This document shows positions 34,243 through 43,299 of a DNA stretch of 64,000 bases, one piece after another (within the stretch, counting starts at the first letter, position 1; every line of letters starts with the position of its first letter). The position numbers and the translations under genes are program-made. The notes beneath the pieces are model-generated. The model was not told the origin of the DNA. It saw only the letters and a program-made list of their open reading frames with translations, and made no database searches. Origin of the DNA: UBA8941 sp963780545. GTDB taxonomy: Archaea > Thermoproteota > Bathyarchaeia > TCS64. The stretch is taken from NCBI GenBank assembly GCA_963780545.1, contig CAWACK010000024.1, forward strand, positions 17,445 through 81,444. The letters are read 5' to 3'.

Positions 34243-36048
34243 ATGGCTAACGTCTGTCTTTCAGAGTGTTACAACGTGAATGCAATAGATCCATTATGCG
34301 GAATGTCATTAGATCAAAATGAAGCGAAGTTCAAAAGCGATTTTTTGACCAAACAATGTTACTTTGACAGCGAATATTGCATGCGCAGTTTTATCGAAGG
34401 TCCAAGAGTCGCATATTTTTCCATGGAAATTGGAATAAATAGTAATATACCCACCTATAGCGGCGGATTAGGAGTTTTGGCAGGTGACGTAATAAGATCA
34501 AGTGCGGATTTGAGAATTCCCTTTGTTGCAGTCACTTTACTTAGTAAGAAAGGGTACTTGAAACAGAAAATTACCTCCGATGGGTTACAATTGGAATACC
34601 CAGTGGAGTGGGAGCCTTCAAAGTTCATGAGATTGTTGCCAGCAGCTGTGACTATTAGGATTGAGGATGAAGATGTTAAGGTCGGAGCTTGGGTTTATAA
34701 TCAGGAGAGCATGACCGGAGGCGTTGTTCCGGTTCTGTTTCTCACGACTGACATAGATGGAAACGTTAAAAGTGATAGAGAAATAACTGATTTTCTTTAC
34801 GGAGGCGACGAGGCATATCGCTTGAAACAAGAGATAGTCCTAGGCATCGGTGGCGTGAAGATCCTTGAAGCCTTAAACATCAACATCAAAAAATATCACA
34901 TGAATGAGGGTCACTCCAGCCTCCTAACCCTCGAACTTTTAAAAAGAAATGAAATGAATGCCGATAAGGTGAAAAACCTGTGTGTTTTCACCACTCACAC
35001 ACCCGTCGAATCCGCCTTTGACAAGTTCCCGTACGATCTCGTATCGAGGGTGCTTGGGCCAGAACTTCCACAGGAAGTCTTGATCAAGTATGGAGGATCA
35101 GCACAACTGAATATGACGCTATTGGCCTTAAACCTGAGCAAGTATACAAACGGTGTAACCGAAGCGCACATGGAGTACTCAAGGAAGATTTTCCCAGGAT
35201 ACAACATCCAAGAGATAACTAATGGAGTCCATTCCTACACGTGGACCTGTCAATACTTCAGAGACCTCTTCGACGCCTATATCCGAGGATGGGCTAACGA
35301 ACCAGAGCGCCTCGTAAGAGTTGACTCAATCCCTAATAATGAACTATGGATAGCGCATAGGAAAGCAAAGGAGGATCTGCTCAACTACGTCGATGAGAAA
35401 ATCGGCGTAAAAATGGATATTGGCACCTTGACTCTAGGATTCGCAAGAAGGGCCACCGAGTACAAGAGGGCAACCATGATCTTCTCGGATTTAGAGAAAC
35501 TTGAGGAAGTGAATAGACAGGGCAAAATTCAGCTAATTTTCGCCGGGAAAGCTCACCCTAAAGACGTGATGGGTAAGCTGCTGATCAGGGACATCTATAG
35601 GTACATTGACCAACTGAAAAATAAGGTTGAGATCGTCTATCTTGAAAACTACGACATGGAAATGGCGGGTATAATGACTTCAGGTGTCGACATCTGGCTG
35701 AATACCCCACTTCCCCCATATGAGGCATCTGGGACAAGCGGGATGAAGGCAGCACATAACGGGGTGGTAAATTTCAGCGTCTTAGATGGCTGGTGGATCG
35801 AAGGCTGCGTTGAAGGTCTCACCGGCTGGGCAATTGGTCCGTCTCCTGATCAAAAAATCAATGAGGGTGAAAGAAGAAAGAGAGAACTAGCTGATCTCTA
35901 CAACAAGCTAGAATACCTCATTATCCCAAAATTCTACGAGGAACGAGATAGTTGGATAAGCATGATGCGAAACTCAATTGGCAAAATCGCTTATTATTTC
36001 AACACTCATCGAATGATGCGTAGATACGCGACTGATGCCTACATCTAA
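34243..36048 (+). CDS. YHS domain-alpha-glucan phosphorylase fusion
   Basis: A 601-residue protein. Residues about 14-54 form a YHS metal-binding domain (DPLCGMSLDQ...FDSEYCMRSFIEGP). From about residue 55 the alpha-glucan phosphorylase domain begins: VAYFSMEIGINSNIPTYSGG, GLGVLAGD, KYHMNEGHSSLL, and near residue 500 GTSGMKAAHNG, which carries the pyridoxal-phosphate lysine, then SVLDGWWIEG. It releases glucose-1-phosphate from glucans such as glycogen. The length fits short archaeal forms. The YHS fusion is unusual and could be a metal-linked regulatory or redox element. Confidence 0.88.
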   Translation: MANVCLSECYNVNAIDPLCGMSLDQNEAKFKSDFLTKQCYFDSEYCMRSFIEGPRVAYFSMEIGINSNIPTYSGGLGVLAGDVIRSSADLRIPFVAVTLLSKKGYLKQKITSDGLQLEYPVEWEPSKFMRLLPAAVTIRIEDEDVKVGAWVYNQESMTGGVVPVLFLTTDIDGNVKSDREITDFLYGGDEAYRLKQEIVLGIGGVKILEALNINIKKYHMNEGHSSLLTLELLKRNEMNADKVKNLCVFTTHTPVESAFDKFPYDLVSRVLGPELPQEVLIKYGGSAQLNMTLLALNLSKYTNGVTEAHMEYSRKIFPGYNIQEITNGVHSYTWTCQYFRDLFDAYIRGWANEPERLVRVDSIPNNELWIAHRKAKEDLLNYVDEKIGVKMDIGTLTLGFARRATEYKRATMIFSDLEKLEEVNRQGKIQLIFAGKAHPKDVMGKLLIRDIYRYIDQLKNKVEIVYLENYDMEMAGIMTSGVDIWLNTPLPPYEASGTSGMKAAHNGVVNFSVLDGWWIEGCVEGLTGWAIGPSPDQKINEGERRKRELADLYNKLEYLIIPKFYEERDSWISMMRNSIGKIAYYFNTHRMMRRYATDAYI

Positions 36049-36058
36049 ATGTAAATGA

Positions 36059-36078
36059 GTGCGCACGTTCGCACGCAT
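36059..36078. repeat. CG tract just after a stop codon
   Basis: GTGCGCACGTTCGCACGCAT begins 10 bp after the glucan phosphorylase stop, between two tandem genes. Confidence 0.4.
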
Positions 36079-36113
36079 TAAATATAAAACTGTGCTCCCT
36101 AGCGTAAACATAA

Positions 36114-38054
36114 GTGAAAAAAATGCGCAGAATTTTCCTAATCCTAGTTCTACTAATACTCCATAGCTTCACGGTTACAGAGGGATTCGCCTTTCTAAGT
36201 CCCGTCACAGTCGTTGCATCAGTATGGGGCACAACACAGCTCCCTCAGACAGTAGAGCCAGGAACAACAAACAACCCTCTCACAGTCTACATCCAGAACT
36301 ACGGGACAACGATAATATACAATGTAACTGTGAAACTCAACCTGAACAACCCATTCTCTTCTCAGTCCAACGCATCGAGCATAACCAACATAGTCACCAT
36401 TATCCCACCCAGCGGAAACGCTGCAACCACGTTCTATCTGAACATAGATAGGAGAACAACGAAGGGAGTATACCCGCTAAACATCGAACTCACATACAGC
36501 GCTGTAGGTAGCGATTTCGATAAGATATTCACCCTCAGCCTCCCAATAACTACCTCGGCAAGCCTCATAGTACAAAGTGCACTATGGGGGTCACCCACAA
36601 CACCCGCCACTGTCACCCAAGGAACAAGGAACGCGCTGCTTGTACTTAGTGTTAAGAATGTGGGTGACAATGCCGCCTACAATTCAAGCGTCACACTGCA
36701 CCTCGCGACGCCTTTCCGGTACGAGGCAGAGGGCTCCAACGGCAGCGAGACTGCCCAGCTTGGCGTCATCCCCTCAGGTGGGGTTGCATTAGCCCAGTTT
36801 ACGGTAAGTATCGAATCAAGCGTAGCGACAGGTCTCTACCCTCTCACAGCGACACTCGTCTACAACAATATCTCAGCAAACCAAAGGGTATACGTCCCAA
36901 TAACTGGCTCAGCGAGCCCCACCGTACAGAGCGTCATCTGGGGGTCAATCACAAACCCTGTTCCAATTTCACCCGGCACAACATCCGCTACACTCTTCCT
37001 CAATGTCAAGAACGCAGGAGACAGCCCAGCCACAAACGTTACAGCCACCATCAAACTCTCCAAACCCTTCAGCTACATAGCCGGCGGACCCAAGTCAACT
37101 GAGTCAACCCAACTGGGAGTTATACCAGCGGGAAGCATTTCCCCTGCCCAATTCACGGTCAACATCAACCCCGACATCCCTACAGGACTTTACCCACTGA
37201 ACGTTACCATTACCTACAACAACGGTGCATTGGTTAGCCAATTAGTTTACATCCCAGTCCTCGGGTACCCCAAGGTTGTTATGCAGAGCTACGCCTTCCA
37301 GGCCGGGAACATCTTCCCAGGGGATACTTACGTCGCCCTAACCGTTGGGCTCATAAACTCTGGTAACGCCACCGCAAGAGACGTCAGCACAGAGCTCAAA
37401 TTACCCCCACAACTCTCAGCCTTCTACCCTGGGGCAACATCTATGACCCTAGGTCAGCTACCACCCAGCACTCTGCCTTCCACTGTAAAGTTCACCTTAA
37501 ACGTACCTAAATCAATACCAACACCTCTGAACCTTAATTTGACCCTCAATGTTTCCTATAATGGCATCGATAAGACTTACATAATACCCGTAACTGTGAG
37601 CAGCTTCGCATCTTTCGTCGAATCCCCGACCAAAGGCCCATCAATGGTACAGGGCGATACAGACATCCCCATGTCACTAGTCATGACAAACAACGGAAAC
37701 TCGACGGCGAAGTCGGTTCAGGCTCAGCTCCTACTTCCAAACGAACTATCAGGAAACACCTTCACATATCTTGGCGATATGACCTCTAAAGCCTCAAACA
37801 TAGCCACCTATAACCTCGACGTCGATGGCAGTGCAGCTCCCGGAACCTACTATGGCACCGTACAGGTGACCTGGCTTCAGGATAATGCCCCCGGTAGGCA
37901 GTTCACACAGGATTTACCCATCTCCTTCACTATCAATAGGAGCCTTACCAACCAGATCGAGAGCGACTTCATGGGTCCTATTACTATTGTTGCCATAATC
38001 GTGATAGTAGCTCTAGTAGTTATCGGGATTATAATGATAAGGCGCAAGAGATGA
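36114..38054 (+). CDS. COG1361-type secreted repeat protein with C-terminal membrane anchor
   Basis: A 646-residue protein. It has an N-terminal signal (RIFLILVLLILHSFTVTEGF), five NEW3/CARDB-like beta repeats of about 120 residues and a C-terminal helix (ITIVAIIVIVALVVIGIIMI) with RRKR. The repeats start at SVWGTTQLPQTVEPGTT, VQSALWGSPTTPATV, VQSVIWGSITNPVPIS, VMQSYAFQAGNIFPG and SFVESPTKGPSMVQGD. The 3' end overlaps the ABC ATPase start by 4 bp, so the three genes form an operon. Such proteins act outside the cell with an ABC exporter. GTG 36114 or ATG 36123 could be the start. Confidence 0.85.
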   Translation: MKKMRRIFLILVLLILHSFTVTEGFAFLSPVTVVASVWGTTQLPQTVEPGTTNNPLTVYIQNYGTTIIYNVTVKLNLNNPFSSQSNASSITNIVTIIPPSGNAATTFYLNIDRRTTKGVYPLNIELTYSAVGSDFDKIFTLSLPITTSASLIVQSALWGSPTTPATVTQGTRNALLVLSVKNVGDNAAYNSSVTLHLATPFRYEAEGSNGSETAQLGVIPSGGVALAQFTVSIESSVATGLYPLTATLVYNNISANQRVYVPITGSASPTVQSVIWGSITNPVPISPGTTSATLFLNVKNAGDSPATNVTATIKLSKPFSYIAGGPKSTESTQLGVIPAGSISPAQFTVNINPDIPTGLYPLNVTITYNNGALVSQLVYIPVLGYPKVVMQSYAFQAGNIFPGDTYVALTVGLINSGNATARDVSTELKLPPQLSAFYPGATSMTLGQLPPSTLPSTVKFTLNVPKSIPTPLNLNLTLNVSYNGIDKTYIIPVTVSSFASFVESPTKGPSMVQGDTDIPMSLVMTNNGNSTAKSVQAQLLLPNELSGNTFTYLGDMTSKASNIATYNLDVDGSAAPGTYYGTVQVTWLQDNAPGRQFTQDLPISFTINRSLTNQIESDFMGPITIVAIIVIVALVVIGIIMIRRKR

Positions 38055-38821
38055 GCGTAAGCATTCAGACTAATGGACTCACGAAGTCCTTCAGCGGATT
38101 TCTGGCTGTCAACAAAGTTTCCATCTCGGTGAAGCGGGGGACCATATTTGGTCTACTTGGCCCCAACGGCGCAGGGAAGAGTACTCTAATAAGGATGTTA
38201 TGCACACTCCTCCAACCCACCTCAGGGACAGCAACCATTGAGGGCTACGACATAGCGAAGCAGACAAACGAGGTTAGGCGGGTCATCGGAGTAGTACAGG
38301 AGAAGCTCCTCCTATGGCCAGCCCTAACCGCAAGGGAAAACCTTGAGCTCTTTGGCCGGCTCTACGACATAGAGGAGAAAACCTTGAAAGGGAAGGTCAG
38401 GGCTCTCATCGAGGAAGTGAAGCTGACAAGCGTCAGCGATAAACTTGTCGCCACCTATTCCACGGGTATGCGGTAGCGCATCAATATTGTGAGGGCCCTC
38501 ATCCATGACCCAAAGGTAATTCTGCTTGACGAGCCTACAAACGGTCTAGACCCCCAGAGTGTAAGGTGGGTGAGGGACTACATCGTCGACCTGAAGAGGA
38601 GGGGTTACACGGTAGTACTCACGACCCACGACATGAGTGAGGCGGATGAGCTTGCTGAAGAACTCGCAATCATGGACAGGGGGGAGATTTTGGCGGTTGG
38701 GAAGAGCGCGGATTTGAAGGAGAAATATAGGGTGACCGATATCGAGGACCTATTCTTGACCCTAACTGGGAGGGAGCTTAGAGACTCACTAACCGGCAGA
38801 GTCCATGGAAGGGGTTGGTGA
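38051..38821 (+). pseudogene. ABC-2 type transporter ATPase with in-frame TAG
   Basis: One 256-codon frame encodes an ABC ATPase: Walker A GLLGPNGAGKSTLIR, Q-loop region VIGVVQEKLLLWPALTAREN, signature YSTGMR, Walker B VILLDEPTNGLDP and the H-loop VVLTTHDMSEADEL. At 38474-38476 a TAG replaces the Gln (CAG) expected right after the signature (GMRQRxNIxRAL). The frame then continues unchanged. Either the ATPase is dead, or the base is an error, or the stop is read through. TAG ends many other genes here (for example 4457 and 39974), so recoding to pyrrolysine is unlikely. It drives the following permease. Confidence 0.85.
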
Positions 38822-38822
38822 C

Positions 38823-39974
38823 ATGGCGCTGAAGTTCCCCTACCACATTTACCTCATTATGAAGAAGGATCTCACCGAGTTCTACAGAATCAAGGCCCGC
38901 CTCGTTTCAATGACAATGCTCCCAATAATACTGATGCTCCTATTTGGCTACATGTTTCCATCCGGTGGAGCAGTTAACCACATCTCCATAGCCGTGGTAC
39001 AACAGGACCAGACGCCGGATGGCCTCACCCTCTCAAACAACTTTATCTACGCAGCTCAATCCACAAAGACCTTTGATGTTAAAACGACTACCTCGCTCTC
39101 GTGGGCCGAGAACCGGATCACCCTAGGCAACATTTATGGCGTCGTAATCTTCCAACCCGGAGTAGCCGATCAGCTCCGATCAGGTAGCGCCCAGTTAGAG
39201 GTTATACTCGACCAAGTCAACCCAACCCTGGACCAGGAGGTTAAAGGAGGAATCACCCAGTTATTCTTGGATTTGCAGGCTCGACTAACCCCAAGCTTCA
39301 CAAACGGTATACCGAGCAACACGGGACCAACAATTAACCTCCAGTTCGAGGGCCTTGTCCCAGGCCAGCAGAGCAGCTTCGAGTTCCTCGCCCCTGGAAT
39401 GATCGCCATGACTCTAATCATCGGAGGGCTCTCTGGTCTAGCCATGACGTTCTCAAGGGAGAAGGAGCTGGGAACACTGGACGGGTTCCTTATGACTCCC
39501 ATATCAAGAGTATCCATAATCTTCGGGAAGGGCTTAGCGCAGGTTGTCCGAGGTTTTCTCACTAGTGGACTTGTCTTCGCGATATCGATAATCGTCTTCG
39601 GGGTACACGTCTATGGAAACCCGTTCCTCATGATCCTGGTGCTGATGTTGGGTGTAACGGCCTTCACAGGTCTCGGAATCCTCGCAACTACCTTCGTCAA
39701 CGACCAGGAGTCTGCCCAACTAATCATAATGATGATCCAATTCCCAATGATATTCCTTAGTGGCGTCCTCTACCCTATACTTCAACTCCCCTGGTTCCTC
39801 AGGGACGTCGCTGCCCTTCTCCCACTCACCTACGTCGTCTCCGCCTTCAGAGCCGTAATGATCCTCAACGCCCCCTTCCAATCAATTTCCAGCCAGATCA
39901 TCATCCTATCCGTCTTCATTGTCATCGTCTATTCCATCGCAATACCCCTCTTCAGGAGATCAGTCATGAGGTAG
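38823..39974 (+). CDS. ABC-2 type transporter permease
   Basis: A protein of about 383 residues; ATG 38823 has GGTGAC just before it and is preferred over the in-frame start at 38805. The N-terminal helix (LVSMTMLPIILMLLFGYMFP) is followed by a large extracellular loop, then five helices with the ABC-2 core: AMTFSREKELGTLDGFLMTP, FTGLGILATTFVNDQESAQL, QFPMIFLSGVLYPI. It overlaps the region of the ATPase stop and forms the membrane part of the exporter with the COG1361 protein. Confidence 0.9.
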   Translation: MALKFPYHIYLIMKKDLTEFYRIKARLVSMTMLPIILMLLFGYMFPSGGAVNHISIAVVQQDQTPDGLTLSNNFIYAAQSTKTFDVKTTTSLSWAENRITLGNIYGVVIFQPGVADQLRSGSAQLEVILDQVNPTLDQEVKGGITQLFLDLQARLTPSFTNGIPSNTGPTINLQFEGLVPGQQSSFEFLAPGMIAMTLIIGGLSGLAMTFSREKELGTLDGFLMTPISRVSIIFGKGLAQVVRGFLTSGLVFAISIIVFGVHVYGNPFLMILVLMLGVTAFTGLGILATTFVNDQESAQLIIMMIQFPMIFLSGVLYPILQLPWFLRDVAALLPLTYVVSAFRAVMILNAPFQSISSQIIILSVFIVIVYSIAIPLFRRSVMR

Positions 39975-40442
39975 CCAGCAAACTCAATAGGGTGAAATCA
40001 GCGCGTGTGAAAAGCTGAAGTTAACCAATCAACGGAGCACATTATAGCTGCGATCTCAAAACCTGAGTAAATTGGTTGGGTTTTATTAACTCAGACTAAT
40101 TCTCAAATTTTTTGGATATATTTTTGTGCGCGGTATAATATTGAAGTAGATTTTATACCAAGCCAGGTAAGGGCCCAGTTTTCGAATTAATTTATCCTAA
40201 GTTAAAGGATTCTTAATTGCCAAAAGTATCTGTCAACTACCCTTTACAGTAATGTGTGCAGAGTAACTTATAATGCCCTTTTTTAGCTATCGGTATATTA
40301 ACGGCGAATTAAATCAAAATTCATGTTTATGTTAAAAATTGAGAAGTATAAACAGCAAATATACTCATCTATGATATAGACACTCCCATTTTAAGACAGA
40401 GACATGCTAAGCAAAATATAAAAAACTGCGTATACTTCGCGG
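39975..40442. other. AT-rich promoter region of the first cdvB pair
   Basis: No gene was recognised in 468 bp. It holds GCGCGTGTG (40001-40009) and TGTGCGCGG (40125-40133), then very AT-rich sequence leading to the cdvB promoter. Confidence 0.4.
40416..40425 (+). promoter_or_regulatory. TATA box of the first cdvB pair
   Basis: ATATAAAAAA is centred about 23 bp before the ATG at 40443, the spacing expected for an archaeal promoter giving a leaderless transcript from that ATG. Confidence 0.5.
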
Positions 40443-41153
40443 ATGTTTACATCAATGATTCAACACTTTGATACCCCCGAAGAGGTGTCATATCTTCGAG
40501 TGCATCTTATAATGAGCTTTGATGAGAGTTGGAATAAAAAAGACGATCCATCTACTTTCGCCAAGCTTAAGGACGCCATCAACCAACCTGATCCACTCAA
40601 ATCAAGGCTCACCGAATCAACAAAGAGAATCGATCAAGAAAACCAACACTTTGAACGGGCCAATCAACGCTTCCAGGACCGCGATAAACTTCTCTTCCAA
40701 AAGATCGTCGAAGCTTATACAAACCATGACGCCGCCAGAGCAAACGTCTACGCGAACGAGCTCGCCGAAGTTCGAAAGATGGAGAAAGTTCTCTCGCAGA
40801 CTAGGCTAGCCCTTGAGGAGATATCATTACACATAAGAACAAAAACGGATCTCGGGGACATAGCCGTTACCCTGCTTCCCGTCATAAATAGCATAAATGA
40901 AGTCAAAACAGGCATCGAATCTATCAACCCACAGATAGAGACGGAGATCGGAGACATCAACAATATCCTCAGTGGCATCGTCATCGACGCTGGAACTATA
41001 AGCCAGATAAACATAAACTTCGAGGCAGTCAACGAGGATTCCTCCAAGATACTGGAAGAGGCCCAGACAATCGCCGAGTCTAGAATAAATGAAAAATTCA
41101 TGAGTCACTTGGAACAAAGACGGCGAACAGCGGGGAATACTCCATTAGCATAA
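40443..41153 (+). CDS. cdvB: ESCRT-III-like protein CdvB paralogue (type 1, locus A)
   Basis: A 236-residue Snf7-fold protein. After an N-terminal extension the ESCRT-III core reads SFDESWNKKDDPSTFAKLKD, RLTESTKRIDQENQHFERAN, QRFQDRDKLLFQKIVEAYTN, RANVYANELAEVRKMEKVLS and then amphipathic helices to ILSGIVIDAG. CdvB polymerises on membranes during division or vesicle release. It aligns along its length with the 50674-51318 protein. The C-terminal Pro motif (FPELP) found in that protein is missing here (KFMSHLEQRRR). A TATA box supports ATG 40443; ATG 40512 matches the other paralogue's start. It is followed 24 bp later by a second paralogue. Confidence 0.85.
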   Translation: MFTSMIQHFDTPEEVSYLRVHLIMSFDESWNKKDDPSTFAKLKDAINQPDPLKSRLTESTKRIDQENQHFERANQRFQDRDKLLFQKIVEAYTNHDAARANVYANELAEVRKMEKVLSQTRLALEEISLHIRTKTDLGDIAVTLLPVINSINEVKTGIESINPQIETEIGDINNILSGIVIDAGTISQININFEAVNEDSSKILEEAQTIAESRINEKFMSHLEQRRRTAGNTPLA

Positions 41154-41177
41154 ATGGCGATTGATGGAGGATTATAA

Positions 41178-41927
41178 TTGGACAATTCAAAGATCCGGCA
41201 GACCATTCTCGTCTCACAGGAATCTCTCAACGAGCTGAAGAAACAGAGTCTAATGTTCGAGCAGTCGAACACAAAGCTCGAGCAGAGAGACAAGGTTCTC
41301 TATGGTATGATTGAGAAAGCGCTACGCAACAAGGATACCCTCCGAGCCAACATATTTGCCAACGAACTGACAAGAGTACGACACCTAAAGCGAGTCTTCT
41401 CCCAGAGTCAGCTCGTCATAGAGTGCATCACCATAAGGATGGAGAACCTACTCGAACTCTATAACGCGATCCAGATGGAACCGATCTCCCAAGTAATCAA
41501 GGAGGTCCTCGTGGATGTTAAGGGCATCTCACCCGAATTCGTATCCGGGCTAGAGCAGCTATCCTTACTTGCGAGCGACACCCTCAAACAATCCACCATT
41601 GGCTTCAAACAACCTGCGCTCGAAGAGATATTTGGGGCAACAAGTAACGAGAGTGTAGCGATATTGAAGGAGGTATCGGGCTTGATCGAGACCAGCCTCC
41701 AGAGTAGCTTCCCAGAACCGCCTATAAGCGAAGCACAGAAAGTCATCGAGAAGACAGCAGAGGCACTATCATATGCCAATACTTCAGCGGCAACATTTAC
41801 GCCGAAAACTGCAGTCGCCAATGTTTCCAACGACCTTGATTTGCTCTCAGACGATCTCGTGAAGATCCTCAGTAGTTTTAACGTGAAGAGTCCCCAGAAA
41901 TCAGAGGATATACCGGCTAAAGCATAG
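41178..41927 (+). CDS. cdvB: ESCRT-III-like protein CdvB paralogue (type 2, locus A)
   Basis: A 249-residue protein with TTG start after GGAGG. The core has SQESLNELKKQSLMFEQSNT, KLEQRDKVLYGMIEKALRNK, RANIFANELTRVRHLKRVFS and QSQLVIECITIRMENLLELY. Near residue 180 is SSFPEPPISEAQ, a possible MIM-like proline motif for the MIT domain of CdvC. The last 60 residues are Ala/Ser/Thr-rich, with a short acidic helix at the end (LDLLSDDLVKILSSF). It aligns with the protein at 51427-52140. Confidence 0.85.
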   Translation: MDNSKIRQTILVSQESLNELKKQSLMFEQSNTKLEQRDKVLYGMIEKALRNKDTLRANIFANELTRVRHLKRVFSQSQLVIECITIRMENLLELYNAIQMEPISQVIKEVLVDVKGISPEFVSGLEQLSLLASDTLKQSTIGFKQPALEEIFGATSNESVAILKEVSGLIETSLQSSFPEPPISEAQKVIEKTAEALSYANTSAATFTPKTAVANVSNDLDLLSDDLVKILSSFNVKSPQKSEDIPAKA

Positions 41928-42422
41928 CTTTTCCACTTAATTTCGCAATGACTAAATAATTTAATATGAAAATGCACACGAGGGCTCCAGCGACAAGGTT
42001 ACTGAGAGAGATTAGTATATTCTGAAGATGTAAGCAGCCGCAGGAAATGCTATGCGCACGATTTGTAGTCGCGCTTCCACAAGTATAACGGAGAAAAAAG
42101 TGCTCGTGAGCGTGTGTCCATTAAGCAGTCGAATAGTTTTAACCTATATTATACCTCTCCTGATTCCTTAACCTGGTAGTATAACTCAAAACTATTGGCT
42201 GGGACTGTATTTTCATTGAAAAAGCTGACGTTGAGCAGTTGAGAAACGCAGAGATCGCGTTAATAATCGCGCTCGCAATTGATTCATGCTGATTTACCAA
42301 TTTATTTCTTGGTAATATGCACAACGAATATCAGCCATCGTTGAAGGCAAAGGGATAAACCATTTAGACCTTGACATTAAGTTACACTAAATTCAATTCC
42401 GAAACGTGCGCGCGCACGTTAT
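41928..42422. other. Gap between the cdvB pair and ydeI-like gene
   Basis: No gene was recognised in 495 bp. It holds ATGCGCACG (about 42052-42060) and the perfect palindrome at 42403-42420. Confidence 0.4.
42403..42420. repeat. 18-bp perfect palindrome of alternating CG
   Basis: AACGTGCGCGCGCACGTT is perfectly self-complementary over 18 bp. It ends 2 bp beyond the stop of the YdeI-like gene, in the 3' region of its transcript. Confidence 0.55.
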
Positions 42423-42992
42423 CTACTTCATTCCCAACTTCTGATTCTTCTCCAAGAGACTGATGACCTCTTTAAGCCTCTTTTTCTTCGTCTCTTCCTT
42501 CTTAGCGCTTGAAATCCAAGAGGCGATTTGCCATTTGTATGATTCAGCTAATGCATCGAAAAACAAACCTGCTTTTTCATTTTTTACCAAAGCATCTTGA
42601 ATGAAGGAAGGGACAATAAACTCTTTATTGACTTCTCGGATCCTTAACCACTCACCTCTTTCTTGTGCTTCCTTTATTTTTACCATACCCACTTCGTTCA
42701 TTTTTCCCTCACGGATCATCTTTTCTGCCCTCTTCTTATTAGACTCAGACCAGACACTGGTATCTTTACGAGGCGTAAACTTCCGAGCAAATCTATCCTC
42801 ATCAAGTCTCTTGATTATACCGTCCACCCAGCCAAAGCAAAGAGCCTCTTCAACCGAAGTTTCATAGGAGATTCCAAGTATTCCGGTATGTTTTTTATAA
42901 TAAATCAACCAGACTTCCTTTGTGACATCATGATTTTTTTCGAGCCAAACACGCCAATCTTTTCTGTTAGAGACATATAATTCACCTTTCAT
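42423..42992 (-). CDS. YdeI/OmdA family protein
   Basis: A 189-residue protein. It has ELYVSNRKDWRVWLEKNHDV, then EEALCFGWVDGIIKRLDEDR, RFARKFTPRKDTSVWSESNK and AEKMIREGKMNEVG, followed by a C-terminal helical part (KWQIASWISSAKKEETKKKR). This is the YdeI/OmpD-associated family, found widely in bacteria and archaea; its biochemical role is not settled. The alternating palindrome lies just after its stop. Confidence 0.87.
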   Translation of the reverse strand: MKGELYVSNRKDWRVWLEKNHDVTKEVWLIYYKKHTGILGISYETSVEEALCFGWVDGIIKRLDEDRFARKFTPRKDTSVWSESNKKRAEKMIREGKMNEVGMVKIKEAQERGEWLRIREVNKEFIVPSFIQDALVKNEKAGLFFDALAESYKWQIASWISSAKKEETKKKRLKEVISLLEKNQKLGMK

Positions 42993-43299
42993 GATTGATA
43001 CCTCAGATAATGCGGATAATGTTTTATGACAGACTTGTGTTTGAACGTATTCTCTCTATTTAACTGCACTTACTGAGATTACCAGCCAAAAATCATATCG
43101 GAGAAAGATTTCATTCGCTGTATTTGCGTAGTGCTCGGTTGCTCATTAGTAAGATCGTAAGCTCCCCTTACCTTGACTTAATACTTCTTTTTGATAATCG
43201 AGCTCGCGAATTCAAATATCTTTAAAATCAAGTCTAGCATAAACTGAAAACGTTGTTCATAACAACTAGATGTATTATTTGGAATAAGGGAAACCTGAC
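42993..43299. other. Divergent promoter gap
   Basis: No gene or RNA was recognised in 307 bp between the divergent YdeI-like and GT2 genes. Confidence 0.3.

Noticed and set aside
38474..38476. TAG as pyrrolysine codon
   Set aside because: TAG ends many ordinary genes in this window and the expected residue is a Gln one transition away.
42139..42324. 61-codon minus-strand ORF
   Set aside because: No recognisable pattern and no promoter or ribosome site.
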